NCBI GenBank assembly: GCA_020848275.1
Contig: JADLAK010000001.1
Location: 1 to 44,931, forward strand
From: Planctomycetota bacterium
GTDB lineage: Bacteria; Planctomycetota; UBA8742; UBA2392
DNA: 44,931 nucleotides
Reading direction: 5' to 3'
Positions 17,661 to 25,842 of this stretch are shown here, piece by piece (position 1 is the first letter of the stretch; the number at the start of each line of letters is the position of its first letter). A program made the translations under genes and the position numbers. The notes under the pieces were generated by a model that ran no database searches, was not told where the DNA came from, and saw only the letters and a list, made by a program, of their open reading frames with translations.

Positions 17661-19157
17661 TTACTTGATGTCCTTGACCTCGGCCTTGGGGGTTTCCTTG
17701 GCGGCTTCCTTCACGCCGGCGTCGCGCAGCGCCTTGTATTCCTCGGGCGCGACCAGCCCCAGCCACGGGTCGCTGGCCGGCGTCAGGAACAACTCGGCAT
17801 ACACGCGCTCGTTCAGCTTCAGGAAGTCGTCGCCGGCTTCGCCGTTGACGAACCAGTCGTGGATCCTTGCGTGCAACTGGAACTCGTTGTGCACGGTGTC
17901 GAGCGCAATGCTGCCCTGGAAGCGTTTGACCAGCTTGAAGAACGGGTCCTCGATGACCATCTTGCCGACCGCCCGTTCAGATGCGACCTCAGCGGGTAGC
18001 GGCTTTTCGCTGCGCATCAGCGCCAGGCTGCCTTCATCCAGCATCGACTCGCCCATATGGCGCTCGGCGATCTTGGCCCACAGCGCGTCGTCGAGCCCGC
18101 TTTCGAGCGCCGCACGGTCGTAGCGCATGAACGCGCGCAGCATCGGGCGTTCGACGGCGGACTTCGCCATCGCGGCGCGCATGGCCGCCTTGGCGTCAAC
18201 GTATTTGACGTCGCCCAGGAATGCCGCGTCCCCGGCTTCGGGCTTGATGGTCTCGCTCGGCGTGGCGGCCTTGAAGTCCTTGTCGTCGGCGCGAATTGCG
18301 GCGACGTCGGCGGCAAAGGCGGTTTCGATTTCGGCCACGCGCGCGGTGTGGAAGAGTTTCACAAGGCGCGAGCGTTCAGCGTCATCCTTGCCCTCCAGCG
18401 CCTTCACCAGCTTCATCGGCGCGCCAACAGCGCGTTCAAAGGCGATGGGGCCGTAGAGGCCGGGGATGCAATCGACCGGGCGGCCCTTGGCGTCGAGCAC
18501 AAAGTGCGCCGAGTTGCCGGTGATGGTGCAGGTCAGCGAGCGGCCATCGCCGAAGTCGATGCTGATTTTCGGCACGGGGCGCTCGGTGCTCCAGTACAGC
18601 ACGAAGTTGTCCTTGAGGAATTTCGAGACGTCCTTGTTGGCGTACAGCACGGTGCGGAAGTAGCGCGAGTTCGCGCAGGAGTATTCGTCGGTCAGCTTGC
18701 CCAGCAGGCGCAGTGCGAGGATCGGCTTGCCGCTTTCCTTGCTGGTCGCCTTGGCGGTGTCGAAATCCGTGTGCCAGAACAGGCCCGAGGTATAGGCGTC
18801 AAATTGCTGCGCCACCTGGTTGGTAACGTCGCGCAGGCGCTCAAAGCGTTCCTTGAGCTTGGGGTCGATCTTGTCCGTCGAGATCGCGCTTTCCGGGATG
18901 TCGCTGCGATAGGCCGCAAACAGCGCGTCGAGGCCCTCCTGGCCCTTCTTGCGCAGGAAGCGGACCGCCATCGCGCGTTCGTAGGCTTCGTCGGACACCG
19001 CGTACTCGACGGCGTCTTCGATGGTATTGATGCAGGGGCCGCAGAGCGTGCCGATCTCGGCTTCCTTCGGGCTCGGGGCCGGTGCGGCGGCAACCGTGAA
19101 AGCGGCGCCGGTAGCAAGCGCAAGTGCGACAGCGAGAGTGCAGATGATTTTCTTCAT
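17661..19157 (-). CDS. Secreted thioredoxin-fold protein
   Basis: This 498-residue protein has a signal peptide (MKKIICTLAVALALATGAAF) and a CGPC pair shortly after cleavage (IGTLCGPCIN). A thioredoxin-like segment lies at about residues 140-240 (GKPILALRLLGKLTDEYSCANSRYF, then AHFVLDAKGRPVDCIPG), as in DUF255/thioredoxin_7 proteins. The typical CxxC of an oxidoreductase is absent from that segment, so redox activity is doubtful. A long helical C-terminal half contains many charged residues and ends in Lys/Glu-rich repeats. The ATG at 19157 has AAGGAA upstream and gives the signal peptide; an upstream in-frame start does not. It is divergent from the ABC exporter. Confidence 0.75.
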   Translation of the reverse strand: MKKIICTLAVALALATGAAFTVAAAPAPSPKEAEIGTLCGPCINTIEDAVEYAVSDEAYERAMAVRFLRKKGQEGLDALFAAYRSDIPESAISTDKIDPKLKERFERLRDVTNQVAQQFDAYTSGLFWHTDFDTAKATSKESGKPILALRLLGKLTDEYSCANSRYFRTVLYANKDVSKFLKDNFVLYWSTERPVPKISIDFGDGRSLTCTITGNSAHFVLDAKGRPVDCIPGLYGPIAFERAVGAPMKLVKALEGKDDAERSRLVKLFHTARVAEIETAFAADVAAIRADDKDFKAATPSETIKPEAGDAAFLGDVKYVDAKAAMRAAMAKSAVERPMLRAFMRYDRAALESGLDDALWAKIAERHMGESMLDEGSLALMRSEKPLPAEVASERAVGKMVIEDPFFKLVKRFQGSIALDTVHNEFQLHARIHDWFVNGEAGDDFLKLNERVYAELFLTPASDPWLGLVAPEEYKALRDAGVKEAAKETPKAEVKDIK

Positions 19158-19430
19158 GGCGAGTTCCTTTTCAAAAGAACGTTGGTCGTTTCGTACACGT
19201 AATAGATACGGCATGAACGCCGACCGCGAGACCTGGCAAATAGTGGGTTTACAGTCGTTTTACGAAGGTGGCCGTTGCGGCCTCGCGTTTACATTCACGT
19301 TACACGCGGTGCCTCTTTCCCGGGCGCCGCCGCACGCGGCCCGTCGCGATCTTTGTCGTTGCGTTTCTGCCGCGCGTTGGCGAGAAGTAGATGATGTTGG
19401 CGCTTCCGCCGCTCTTGCGCGGTCCCTTCA
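19158..19430. other. Divergent intergenic region
   Basis: The 273 bp between the thioredoxin-fold gene and the ABC exporter contain no convincing gene. AT-rich bases at about 19190-19215 (TACACGTAATAGATACGG) are the most promoter-like stretch. I see no clear operator. Confidence 0.35.
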
Positions 19431-21263
19431 ATGCCTGAAACGGAGCCATCCGAACTCACGCCGCGCCCGATGCGGCGGCTGTTTGCCTACATGGCGCCCA
19501 TGCGCGGGCGGCTGGCGTTTGCGATTGGCTCAAGCTTCGGCAACAAGGTGCTCGACCTTGCGCCGCCGATTTTGGTCGCGTGGCTGATGGACGCGATTTT
19601 GCGCAAGCCAGCGCCGTGGCTCGCCGCGCTGATTCCCGACACCATGGCGCAGATAGTTTTTCTCGCTGTCGCCACGATCATTATTTTCGGCGGCGAAAGC
19701 CTGTTCCAGTGGATGTACCAGTACGCGTTCATGAACCTCGCGCAGGATGTGCAGCACAAGCTGCGGCTGGACGCCTACCGCCACATGCAATCGCGCGAGT
19801 ATCAATTCTTCGAGGAGCACCGGCTGGGCAAGACGTTGAGCGTGCTCAACGACGACGTCAACCAGCTCGAACGCTTCCTCAACAACGGCCTGTCCGAACT
19901 GGTGCAGCTTGTCGCGCTGATATTGTTCGCGGGCGCGGTGCTGTTCGGCGTCAACCCGTGGATGGCGCTGGTCGGCCTGATCCCTGTGCCGCTGATTGTC
20001 TGGAGCAGCCTGAAGTTCTCGCGCATGATGGAGCCGCGTTACAAGGGCGTGCGCGGGGCCGTGGGCGAAGTCGTCTCGCGGCTGGAGAACAACATCGCCG
20101 GTATCTTGGTCGTCAAAAGTTTCACCGCCGAGGAATTTGAGTACCGACGCGTCGAGCAGGCGAGCCTCGCCTACCGCGACGCTAACGCCCGCGCGATCAG
20201 GCTCAGCGCCGTGTTCGTGCCCATCATCCGCATGGCCATTGCGCTCAGCTTCGCGGCGGTAATCGTGCTCGGCGGTTACTGGGCCGTCGAAGGCCGCGTC
20301 AGCCCCGGCGACGTCGTGCTGTTTGCGATGATGATCCAGCGTCTGCTGTGGCCGCTGACGCGCCTGGGCGAGACGCTCGACAACTACCAGCGCGCGCGTG
20401 TCAGCGCCGGGCGCGTCTTCAACATCCTCGACACGCCCGCCAAGGTGCAGGAGCCGCCGACCCCCAAGGAAATCGGCCGCGCGCGCGGCGCGCTGGAGTT
20501 CAGCCATGTGGGCTTTGGCTACGGCCAGGGTTTGACCGTGTTCAAGGATTTAACCTTCGCGATCAAACCCGGCGAAATGATCGGCGTCGCCGGCCCCACG
20601 GGCGCGGGCAAAAGCACGCTCATTAAACTGATCCTACGCCTCTACGACGTGACGGGCGGCGCGGTGAAACTCGACGGCGTCGACCTGCGCGAGCTGCGCC
20701 AAAACGACCTGCGCCGCCAGATCGCGCTCGTGAGCCAGGACGTCTACCTGTTCCACGGCACCATCGGGGAGAATATCTCTTACGGTATGCAGTCCGCTGA
20801 CCGCGGTTCGCAGACCGCAAACAGCGACAGCCGTATCATCGACGCGGCGCGGCAGGCCGAATTCCACGACTTCGTGATGACGCTGCCGCAGGGCTACGAG
20901 ACGATTGTCGGCGAGCGCGGGATCAAGTTGTCGGGCGGGCAACGCCAGCGCCTGTCGCTGGCCCGCGCGATTTTGAAAGACGCGCCGATCCTCGTGCTAG
21001 ACGAAGCGACCAGCAGCGTCGACACCGAAACCGAACGCGCGATCCAGGTCAATCTTTCGAAGTTCACGCGCGGCAAGACCGCGATCGTGATCGCCCATCG
21101 CCTCAGCACCATCCGCCACGCGCACCGCATCGTGGTCCTCAAGGACGGCGGCGTGCACGAAGAAGGCGCCCACGACGACCTTGTCGCGCGCGGCGGCGTG
21201 TACGCAGAATTGTGGAACGTGCAGTCGGGAAACGTCGACGAAACGGTAGCCAGTAGTCGGTAG
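19431..21263 (+). CDS. ABC exporter, fused membrane and ATPase domains
   Basis: This 610-residue half-transporter of the MsbA/multidrug type presumably works as a homodimer in the inner membrane. Residues of about 20-320 form a six-helix membrane domain; 350-600 form the ATPase. Walker A is GPTGAGKST (about 388), the Q-loop is LVSQDVYLF, the signature is LSGGQRQR (about 501), Walker B is ILVLDEATS (about 519) and the H-loop is AHRLST. Between the Q-loop region and the signature, about 12 residues (MQSADRGSQTANS) are extra relative to the usual spacing and are encoded by a short-repeat insert. The last residues (ETVASSR) are also encoded by repeat DNA. The substrate is unknown. Confidence 0.93.
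   Translation: MPETEPSELTPRPMRRLFAYMAPMRGRLAFAIGSSFGNKVLDLAPPILVAWLMDAILRKPAPWLAALIPDTMAQIVFLAVATIIIFGGESLFQWMYQYAFMNLAQDVQHKLRLDAYRHMQSREYQFFEEHRLGKTLSVLNDDVNQLERFLNNGLSELVQLVALILFAGAVLFGVNPWMALVGLIPVPLIVWSSLKFSRMMEPRYKGVRGAVGEVVSRLENNIAGILVVKSFTAEEFEYRRVEQASLAYRDANARAIRLSAVFVPIIRMAIALSFAAVIVLGGYWAVEGRVSPGDVVLFAMMIQRLLWPLTRLGETLDNYQRARVSAGRVFNILDTPAKVQEPPTPKEIGRARGALEFSHVGFGYGQGLTVFKDLTFAIKPGEMIGVAGPTGAGKSTLIKLILRLYDVTGGAVKLDGVDLRELRQNDLRRQIALVSQDVYLFHGTIGENISYGMQSADRGSQTANSDSRIIDAARQAEFHDFVMTLPQGYETIVGERGIKLSGGQRQRLSLARAILKDAPILVLDEATSSVDTETERAIQVNLSKFTRGKTAIVIAHRLSTIRHAHRIVVLKDGGVHEEGAHDDLVARGGVYAELWNVQSGNVDETVASSR
20789..20832. repeat. In-frame short-repeat insert in ABC exporter gene
   Basis: About 44 bp of quasi-repeated words (AGTCCGCTGACCGCGGTTCG, then CAGACCGCAAACAG) resemble the intergenic degenerate repeats rather than ABC-family coding DNA. 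It is translated in frame as a Ser/Gln/Ala-rich loop. Confidence 0.5.
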
Positions 21264-21339
21264 CCAGTATTCTATGCCGCACGACTGTCGTGATTCGCCT
21301 GCTGCCAACACTGACTACAGACTACCGGCTACTGACTAC
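21244..21339. repeat. GTAGCCAGTAGTC-word dyad between convergent genes
   Basis: The left arm at 21244-21269 (CGGTAGCCAGTAGTCGGTAG...) and the right arm at 21311-21339 (...ACTACCGGCTACTGACTAC) are inverted and composed of 7-9-base words. A mini-hairpin CACGACTGTCGTG lies in the loop. The left arm contains the exporter's stop codon and the right arm contains that of mobA. Confidence 0.75.
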
Positions 21340-21919
21340 GCCTTTGCTCACCTTCGAGTTCCTGAAGCGTATTCACGTTGGCGAATGTGCGCTCGAGCGG
21401 CGCGAATTCGGTTAAATCTGCGTCGCGCAGGATCTTCGCGCCGTTGTTCTTCCACAACGGGACTACCTTCAGTTGCCGCGTGGCCAGCACGTCGCGGACT
21501 TTGGGCAACATCGTCGCAACATCCAGCGCGCAGACCAGCGGCTCGGGTTGGCCGCCGTGTTCGCAGAACGCAACGGGCTCCGCTTGCGCCGCCAGCCGCT
21601 TTAGCAAAGCCGCGGGGATGTTCGGCAGGTCGCAGGCCAGCACGACCGCGCGGCCTTTGCCCAGGGCTCGCATGCCCGCCGCAATGCCCGCCAACGGCCC
21701 GCAGTTGGCGTGTTCGGCGGCGTCGGACACGGCGATGGCGCCCTGCGGAACGGCTATTTTGCGCGGCCCGACCGCAATCACGATGCGGCCGCTCAGGTTG
21801 CGGCAGATTTCGACCGCGTGCTCGAGCAGCGTTTTGCCCCGAAGCACTCGCAGCGCCTTCTCGCCGCCCATGCGGGTGGCCTGGCCTCCGGCAAGGATGA
21901 TCGCGCCGATTTCGGGCAT
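21329..21919 (-). CDS. mobA: Molybdenum cofactor guanylyltransferase
   Basis: This 196-residue nucleotidyltransferase attaches GMP to molybdopterin. The GTP-binding motif ILAGGQATRMGGEKAL is at residues 8-23, PLAGIAAGM follows, and the metal-binding segment is LACDLPNIP. Length is normal for MobA. Related MobA-like enzymes act on other sugars or cofactors, but RMGGEKAL and the PLAG motif favour MobA. The last residues (GEQRRSQ) come from the short-repeat dyad. No molybdoenzyme is present in the window. The ATG at 21919 lacks a strong ribosome-binding site. Confidence 0.88.
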   Translation of the reverse strand: MPEIGAIILAGGQATRMGGEKALRVLRGKTLLEHAVEICRNLSGRIVIAVGPRKIAVPQGAIAVSDAAEHANCGPLAGIAAGMRALGKGRAVVLACDLPNIPAALLKRLAAQAEPVAFCEHGGQPEPLVCALDVATMLPKVRDVLATRQLKVVPLWKNNGAKILRDADLTEFAPLERTFANVNTLQELEGEQRRSQ

Positions 21920-21979
21920 GGGCCAACATTACAACTTAACGGAGCCCGGCGCGTCCGGTTTGGGGCGGTGCGTGAAAAC

Positions 21980-22035
21980 CCCGCGCTCACGCGCGGGACA
22001 CCGTTAAACGTCAGGGGCGGCCGAAGCCGCCCCTG
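21980..22035. terminator. Two hairpins upstream of mobA, downstream of the EF-hand gene
   Basis: The first stem CCCGCGC/GCGCGGG (21980-21997, TCAC loop) repeats the hairpin type at 16962. The second has 10-bp arms CAGGGGCGGC/GCCGCCCCTG with a stable CGAA loop (22012-22035). They probably terminate the EF-hand gene, which ends at 22065 on the minus strand. Confidence 0.6.
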
Positions 22036-22064
22036 ATCCCCAAGTCACTCACTACGCCGTCAGA

Positions 22065-22586
22065 TTATTGGCCTTCTTTGCGCTTGCGTTCTTCCTCGCG
22101 GCGGTGCTCTTCCTTGCGGGCCTCTTCCTTGCGGCGCTCATCTTCAACGCGGCGCTTTTCCTCACGGCGGTCGGCGGCGCGGTCCGCTTCGCGGCGTTCA
22201 GCGCCGCGCAGTTCCTCACGGCGCTTTTCTTCTTCCCTCTTGGCCTCTTCCTTGCGGTTTTCGGCACGGACGCGCCATTCCTTACGCTGGCGCTCGCGCT
22301 CGTCTTCGGTGCGCTTGCGCTCAATCACCTCATCCTTGGTGATTTCGTCGTCCTTGTTTTTATCGAGCGCCGCAAACAGCTCGTCGTGGTCGCCAATTTC
22401 GGCCTTTGAAATCTTGCCGTCGTTGTTGGCGTCGAGCTCCTTGAGAATGCCCTCCCACTGCTTGGTCTTCTCATCCTTGGCTTCAGCCTTTGGCGGCTTG
22501 GGCGTGGCCGCTGCCGGGCCGTCTTCGGCGAGCAGAGGCGACGCGCAAAACGCCATCAGACCTGCGAAAGCGATTGTCTTGAGCAT
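22065..22586 (-). CDS. Exported EF-hand protein with long charged helix
   Basis: This 173-residue protein has a signal peptide (MLKTIAFAGLMAFCASPLLA) and two EF-hand loops: DANNDGKISKAE and DKNKDDEITKDE, both with the expected acidic positions, so it probably binds calcium. From about residue 85 to the end it is almost entirely Arg, Glu and Lys with few hydrophobic residues (KREEEKRREELRGAERREAD). This matches the ER/K pattern of a stable single alpha-helix rather than a coiled coil. The ATG at 22586 with GGGGAT upstream gives the signal peptide; the longer frame does not. The neighbour upstream on the same strand is the SurA-like gene, 177 bases away. Confidence 0.8.
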   Translation of the reverse strand: MLKTIAFAGLMAFCASPLLAEDGPAAATPKPPKAEAKDEKTKQWEGILKELDANNDGKISKAEIGDHDELFAALDKNKDDEITKDEVIERKRTEDERERQRKEWRVRAENRKEEAKREEEKRREELRGAERREADRAADRREEKRRVEDERRKEEARKEEHRREEERKRKEGQ

Positions 22587-22763
22587 GGATATCCCCGTCA
22601 GGGCCCTGAAAGTTAGGTCGTACAACTGGTACACGCCCTCAACTAGTAATATGTAACGCGCAATCCGGTTTTGGTGACAAAAAATGAAGTTTTCTAACGT
22701 CCTGTAATGTGCATTGCAGAGGCGAAGCTACAACACCCGTAGGAACAACGACTTACATCGACA

Positions 22764-25670
22764 TCAGGTTCCCGCCTTGGCCTTTTTCTTCTTCTCTTCT
22801 TCCTCTTTAGCCTTCTCACTTTCACGTTCAAACGGGTAACGCGCGACCCGCACGTTGCCCAGCAACTGCTTTGGCTCAATCAGGCCGCGCACCACATCCG
22901 AGCTTGCGAGGCGCCGCTGACGCCAGATGTCGCCGAGGCTGTACTTGTCCTCGTTGAGAGTTTCCTCGGAAATGCGCCGGTCCACAATGCGCCGGTCGAC
23001 CACGTGCGCCAGCATATAGGCCCACTTCTCGTCGTCAGGCCGGTCGAGGATGTCCGTGTTGTGCTTTTCCGGGATGATCTCCGACACGCCTTCCTTGACG
23101 TCGATGGACTTGATGCGGTTCATAAACGGCATGTCCGGGGTGGACGCGTTGGGGCTTGCGCTGAAGTCCAGCACGTCGTGGTCGGAGTTGCTGAACACCT
23201 GCGGCAGGTCGACGTTGTCCGAGAAGAACTCGGTCTTTTGCACCGTCAGCGCCGGGTACTTTTCCTTGGCGCGTTTGAGCGCGGCGTCCCAGCCGTCCTT
23301 GATGATCTCGTCGCGGATACGGTTGAGTTCGCGCACGCAGATTTCGCGCGAGCGGCGCATGGCCGCCAGCTTGACGACGCGCTCGCGGGTTTCCAGCGCG
23401 CCCAGCGGGTACTTCGGCTGCTTGGCGCCCAGCCGGATCATGTACAGGCCCTGGCCGGGCATGGGCAGGATGTCGCTGACGGCGCCCTTGGTCGACGCGG
23501 GGCCCTCGAGGAAATTCTGCGCGCCGCTGACGTGCTCAAGGAACGCCAGGCGCGGGTCGGCCAGCACCTGCCGCCAGGTCATGTTGGCGCGCGAGCGCTC
23601 GACGGTCATCTTGCGGTCGGCCGCCAGCTTGTCGAGCGCGAGGTGCGACAGATCGCCGGAATCCTTGCGCATCTGTTCGTTGAAGGCGTCGACTTCGACG
23701 GTCGCAAGCTGGATGCTGCCGTCAAGGTCGTCCAGCGCCTGCTGCGGCGCGATTGCGTCGCGGCCCTCGCGCACCACACGCACAAGCTCGAGGCGGCCCT
23801 CGACCACCAGTTGCTCAAGCGCGTACTTGCGCAGGGTCATTTCGCCCTGCCGTGTTGCGGCGGCGCGCAGAGCCAGCGACGAAAGCAACGTGCGCATGTC
23901 GGCGATGAAGCCGGTGACGGCCTTGATGTGCTGGTCGCGCAGGACCATCTGTTCCTTCAGGCCCTTGATCTTGAGCTCATCCTTCTCGACCTTGAGCTTG
24001 CGCATCTCGTCGGTCAGGGGTTCGCCGTCGTCGCCCTTGGCCTCGGTGTCGGTCTTGAGGGTCTCAAGGCCGGCCTCCATGTCCTTGAGGCTGCGTTCCA
24101 TGTCGAAGGTCGCGCGGTTGGCGGTGCTCTCGAGGCTGCGCAACTGCTCGATGCTCAGGTCGTCCAGCGCGCGCAGCACGTCGGCGGCCGCGATGTTGAG
24201 AGCGTTGTCGTCGGCGGCGTCGCCGGCGCGGCGCTGGTTGTCGCCAAGGCGCGCGTTGATCTGCGTGATCATGGCGTCAAAGCGCGAACGCAGCTCCTGG
24301 CGCAGGCGGCGCAGGTCCTCGAAGTTGGCCTTGAACTGCTGCTTGACCTGCGACTGCGCGCTGAGCTTCTTCTGGCGCTTTTCCTTTTCCTGTTCGCACT
24401 CCGACTTCAGCGAGGCCAGCGCGGCCTGGGCAAGCGTGGCGGCGAAGTCGCGGCGCAGGGACTTCTCGAGCTCAGGGCGGACTTCGGTGAAGGTGCGGAA
24501 TTCAAGCAGTTTGGGCCGCTGTTCTTCCTTAAGCTTGTTCCACTCGTCGGCGTTGGCAGGTTTGGGCTTGCCCGGGTTGTCGCGCTCCCAAGTCAGTTCG
24601 GCGGTGTTGGCCCATTCCTTGAGGCGGTCGTCGATCTTGGCCTTGTCGGCGTCGGTGGCCTTGTAGAGGTCGGACTTCATCGCCTCGTAATAGATGCGGG
24701 CGCGGCTTTCCTCGATGGGCAGGTTGCGCTCCATCTCGTCAAGGTCGGCGCGCACGAGTTCGAACTCGAAGGTCGCCTCGTTCTGCAGGTGCATGCCGCG
24801 CACCTTGTCGTACATTTCTTCAATCAGGTCCGGGCCGCTGGCGGGAGTGCCCGTGCCAAGGCCGACGGCGAGCCGGCGCGCGCGCGTCAGGAAGTTCTCG
24901 CGCAGCACTTCTTTGCGCGCCTCATCCATGAACACGTCAGGCGTCAGCCGCAGGTATTCGGCCCTGACTTCCTGGTTGTTGCCCGCGTCGATGGCGGCGA
25001 TGTCGGCAAGCTTGGCGCGTTCACCGGCCAGCAGCGAGTCGACGTAGTTGCGCACCATGATGCACTCCTGCAGCACAGGGCGCACTTCCTTGAGTTCGTG
25101 GCCGAAACGTTCGCGATAGTCCGCTTCCAGTTTCTTGAGCGTCGTCTTTTCCAAGTCGCCAAGCGCCGCGTTCAGCAGCGCCAGCACCGTGGCGTCAACC
25201 TGGGCGTTGGTGGGCTGGACGATGTTGGCCTCGCGCGCGCGCCTGGCCAGCGCCATGTGGCACCACACCTGCGTATCCTGGTACTGCGGCCAGAGCAACA
25301 AGAGGCTGACGTCGCCAAGCACCTCGGCGCCGGCGCTTTGCGGCAGCGACGGCACGCCGCCCTGCGGCAGGGGGCTGAGGGCGGGAACGTGGGCGTAGAG
25401 CGGCGCGGGCTTGATTTGGTCCTTCTTGTCGTTGCCCTGGGCGGCCATGCTGTCGAGGGTGCGCGACGCCCACAGGGCGTTGCGGATCTGGTGGAACTCG
25501 ACCATGCCCACGGGCTGGCCTTCGAAAATCGCCGCTTCCGTCGGCCGATGGCCGCCGCTGGGGCTGAGAACGGACATCATCGCGCCCGTGGCAGTGAACA
25601 TCGCCGCAATGATGACAATCAGGCCGGTGATGACAATTTTTTGCGTCTTTGTGTAGTTTTCCAGTGCCAC
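22764..25670 (-). CDS. Large membrane-anchored SurA/PpiD-like protein
   Basis: This 968-residue protein has one N-terminal membrane helix (about 11-33, IVITGLIVIIAAMFTATGAM) with the rest probably in the periplasm. The early part (QPVGMVEFHQIRNALWASRT, AREANIVQPTNAQVDATVL) resembles the SurA_N chaperone domain of PpiD-type proteins. Residues of about 370-600 are long charged helices and coiled coil. Near the C-terminus, GAVSDILPMPGQGLYMIRLGAKQPKYPL looks like the end of a parvulin-like peptidyl-prolyl isomerase fold. It ends in a Glu/Lys tail. A role as an outer-membrane or secreted protein chaperone is inferred. It starts with GTG at 25670, with AAGGAA just upstream. Confidence 0.75.
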   Translation of the reverse strand: MALENYTKTQKIVITGLIVIIAAMFTATGAMMSVLSPSGGHRPTEAAIFEGQPVGMVEFHQIRNALWASRTLDSMAAQGNDKKDQIKPAPLYAHVPALSPLPQGGVPSLPQSAGAEVLGDVSLLLLWPQYQDTQVWCHMALARRAREANIVQPTNAQVDATVLALLNAALGDLEKTTLKKLEADYRERFGHELKEVRPVLQECIMVRNYVDSLLAGERAKLADIAAIDAGNNQEVRAEYLRLTPDVFMDEARKEVLRENFLTRARRLAVGLGTGTPASGPDLIEEMYDKVRGMHLQNEATFEFELVRADLDEMERNLPIEESRARIYYEAMKSDLYKATDADKAKIDDRLKEWANTAELTWERDNPGKPKPANADEWNKLKEEQRPKLLEFRTFTEVRPELEKSLRRDFAATLAQAALASLKSECEQEKEKRQKKLSAQSQVKQQFKANFEDLRRLRQELRSRFDAMITQINARLGDNQRRAGDAADDNALNIAAADVLRALDDLSIEQLRSLESTANRATFDMERSLKDMEAGLETLKTDTEAKGDDGEPLTDEMRKLKVEKDELKIKGLKEQMVLRDQHIKAVTGFIADMRTLLSSLALRAAATRQGEMTLRKYALEQLVVEGRLELVRVVREGRDAIAPQQALDDLDGSIQLATVEVDAFNEQMRKDSGDLSHLALDKLAADRKMTVERSRANMTWRQVLADPRLAFLEHVSGAQNFLEGPASTKGAVSDILPMPGQGLYMIRLGAKQPKYPLGALETRERVVKLAAMRRSREICVRELNRIRDEIIKDGWDAALKRAKEKYPALTVQKTEFFSDNVDLPQVFSNSDHDVLDFSASPNASTPDMPFMNRIKSIDVKEGVSEIIPEKHNTDILDRPDDEKWAYMLAHVVDRRIVDRRISEETLNEDKYSLGDIWRQRRLASSDVVRGLIEPKQLLGNVRVARYPFERESEKAKEEEEKKKKAKAGT

Positions 25671-25775
25671 GGGAATTCCTTAAGCCAGTGTCCACAACCT
25701 ATTACAGCGCCCCAGCAAGGGGGCCGGAGGTTAACAGAAGAAGCAACCGCCTGCCAGAGAGAGAATTGGGTGCTG

Positions 25776-25842
25776 CGGTCCGGAGTCCGGGGTCAAAAAG
25801 CATTCAGAGCGGCTGGACTAGGGACTAGGGACCTCGGACTAC
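25776..25842. repeat. GTCCGGAGTCC-word dyad at nadE 3' end
   Basis: The left arm (CGGTCCGGAGTCCGGGGTC, 25776-25794) and the right arm (GGACTAGGGACTAGGGACC..., about 25813-25842) are inverted, degenerate relatives with 7-8-base periods. The right arm contains the TAG stop of nadE. Confidence 0.65.
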
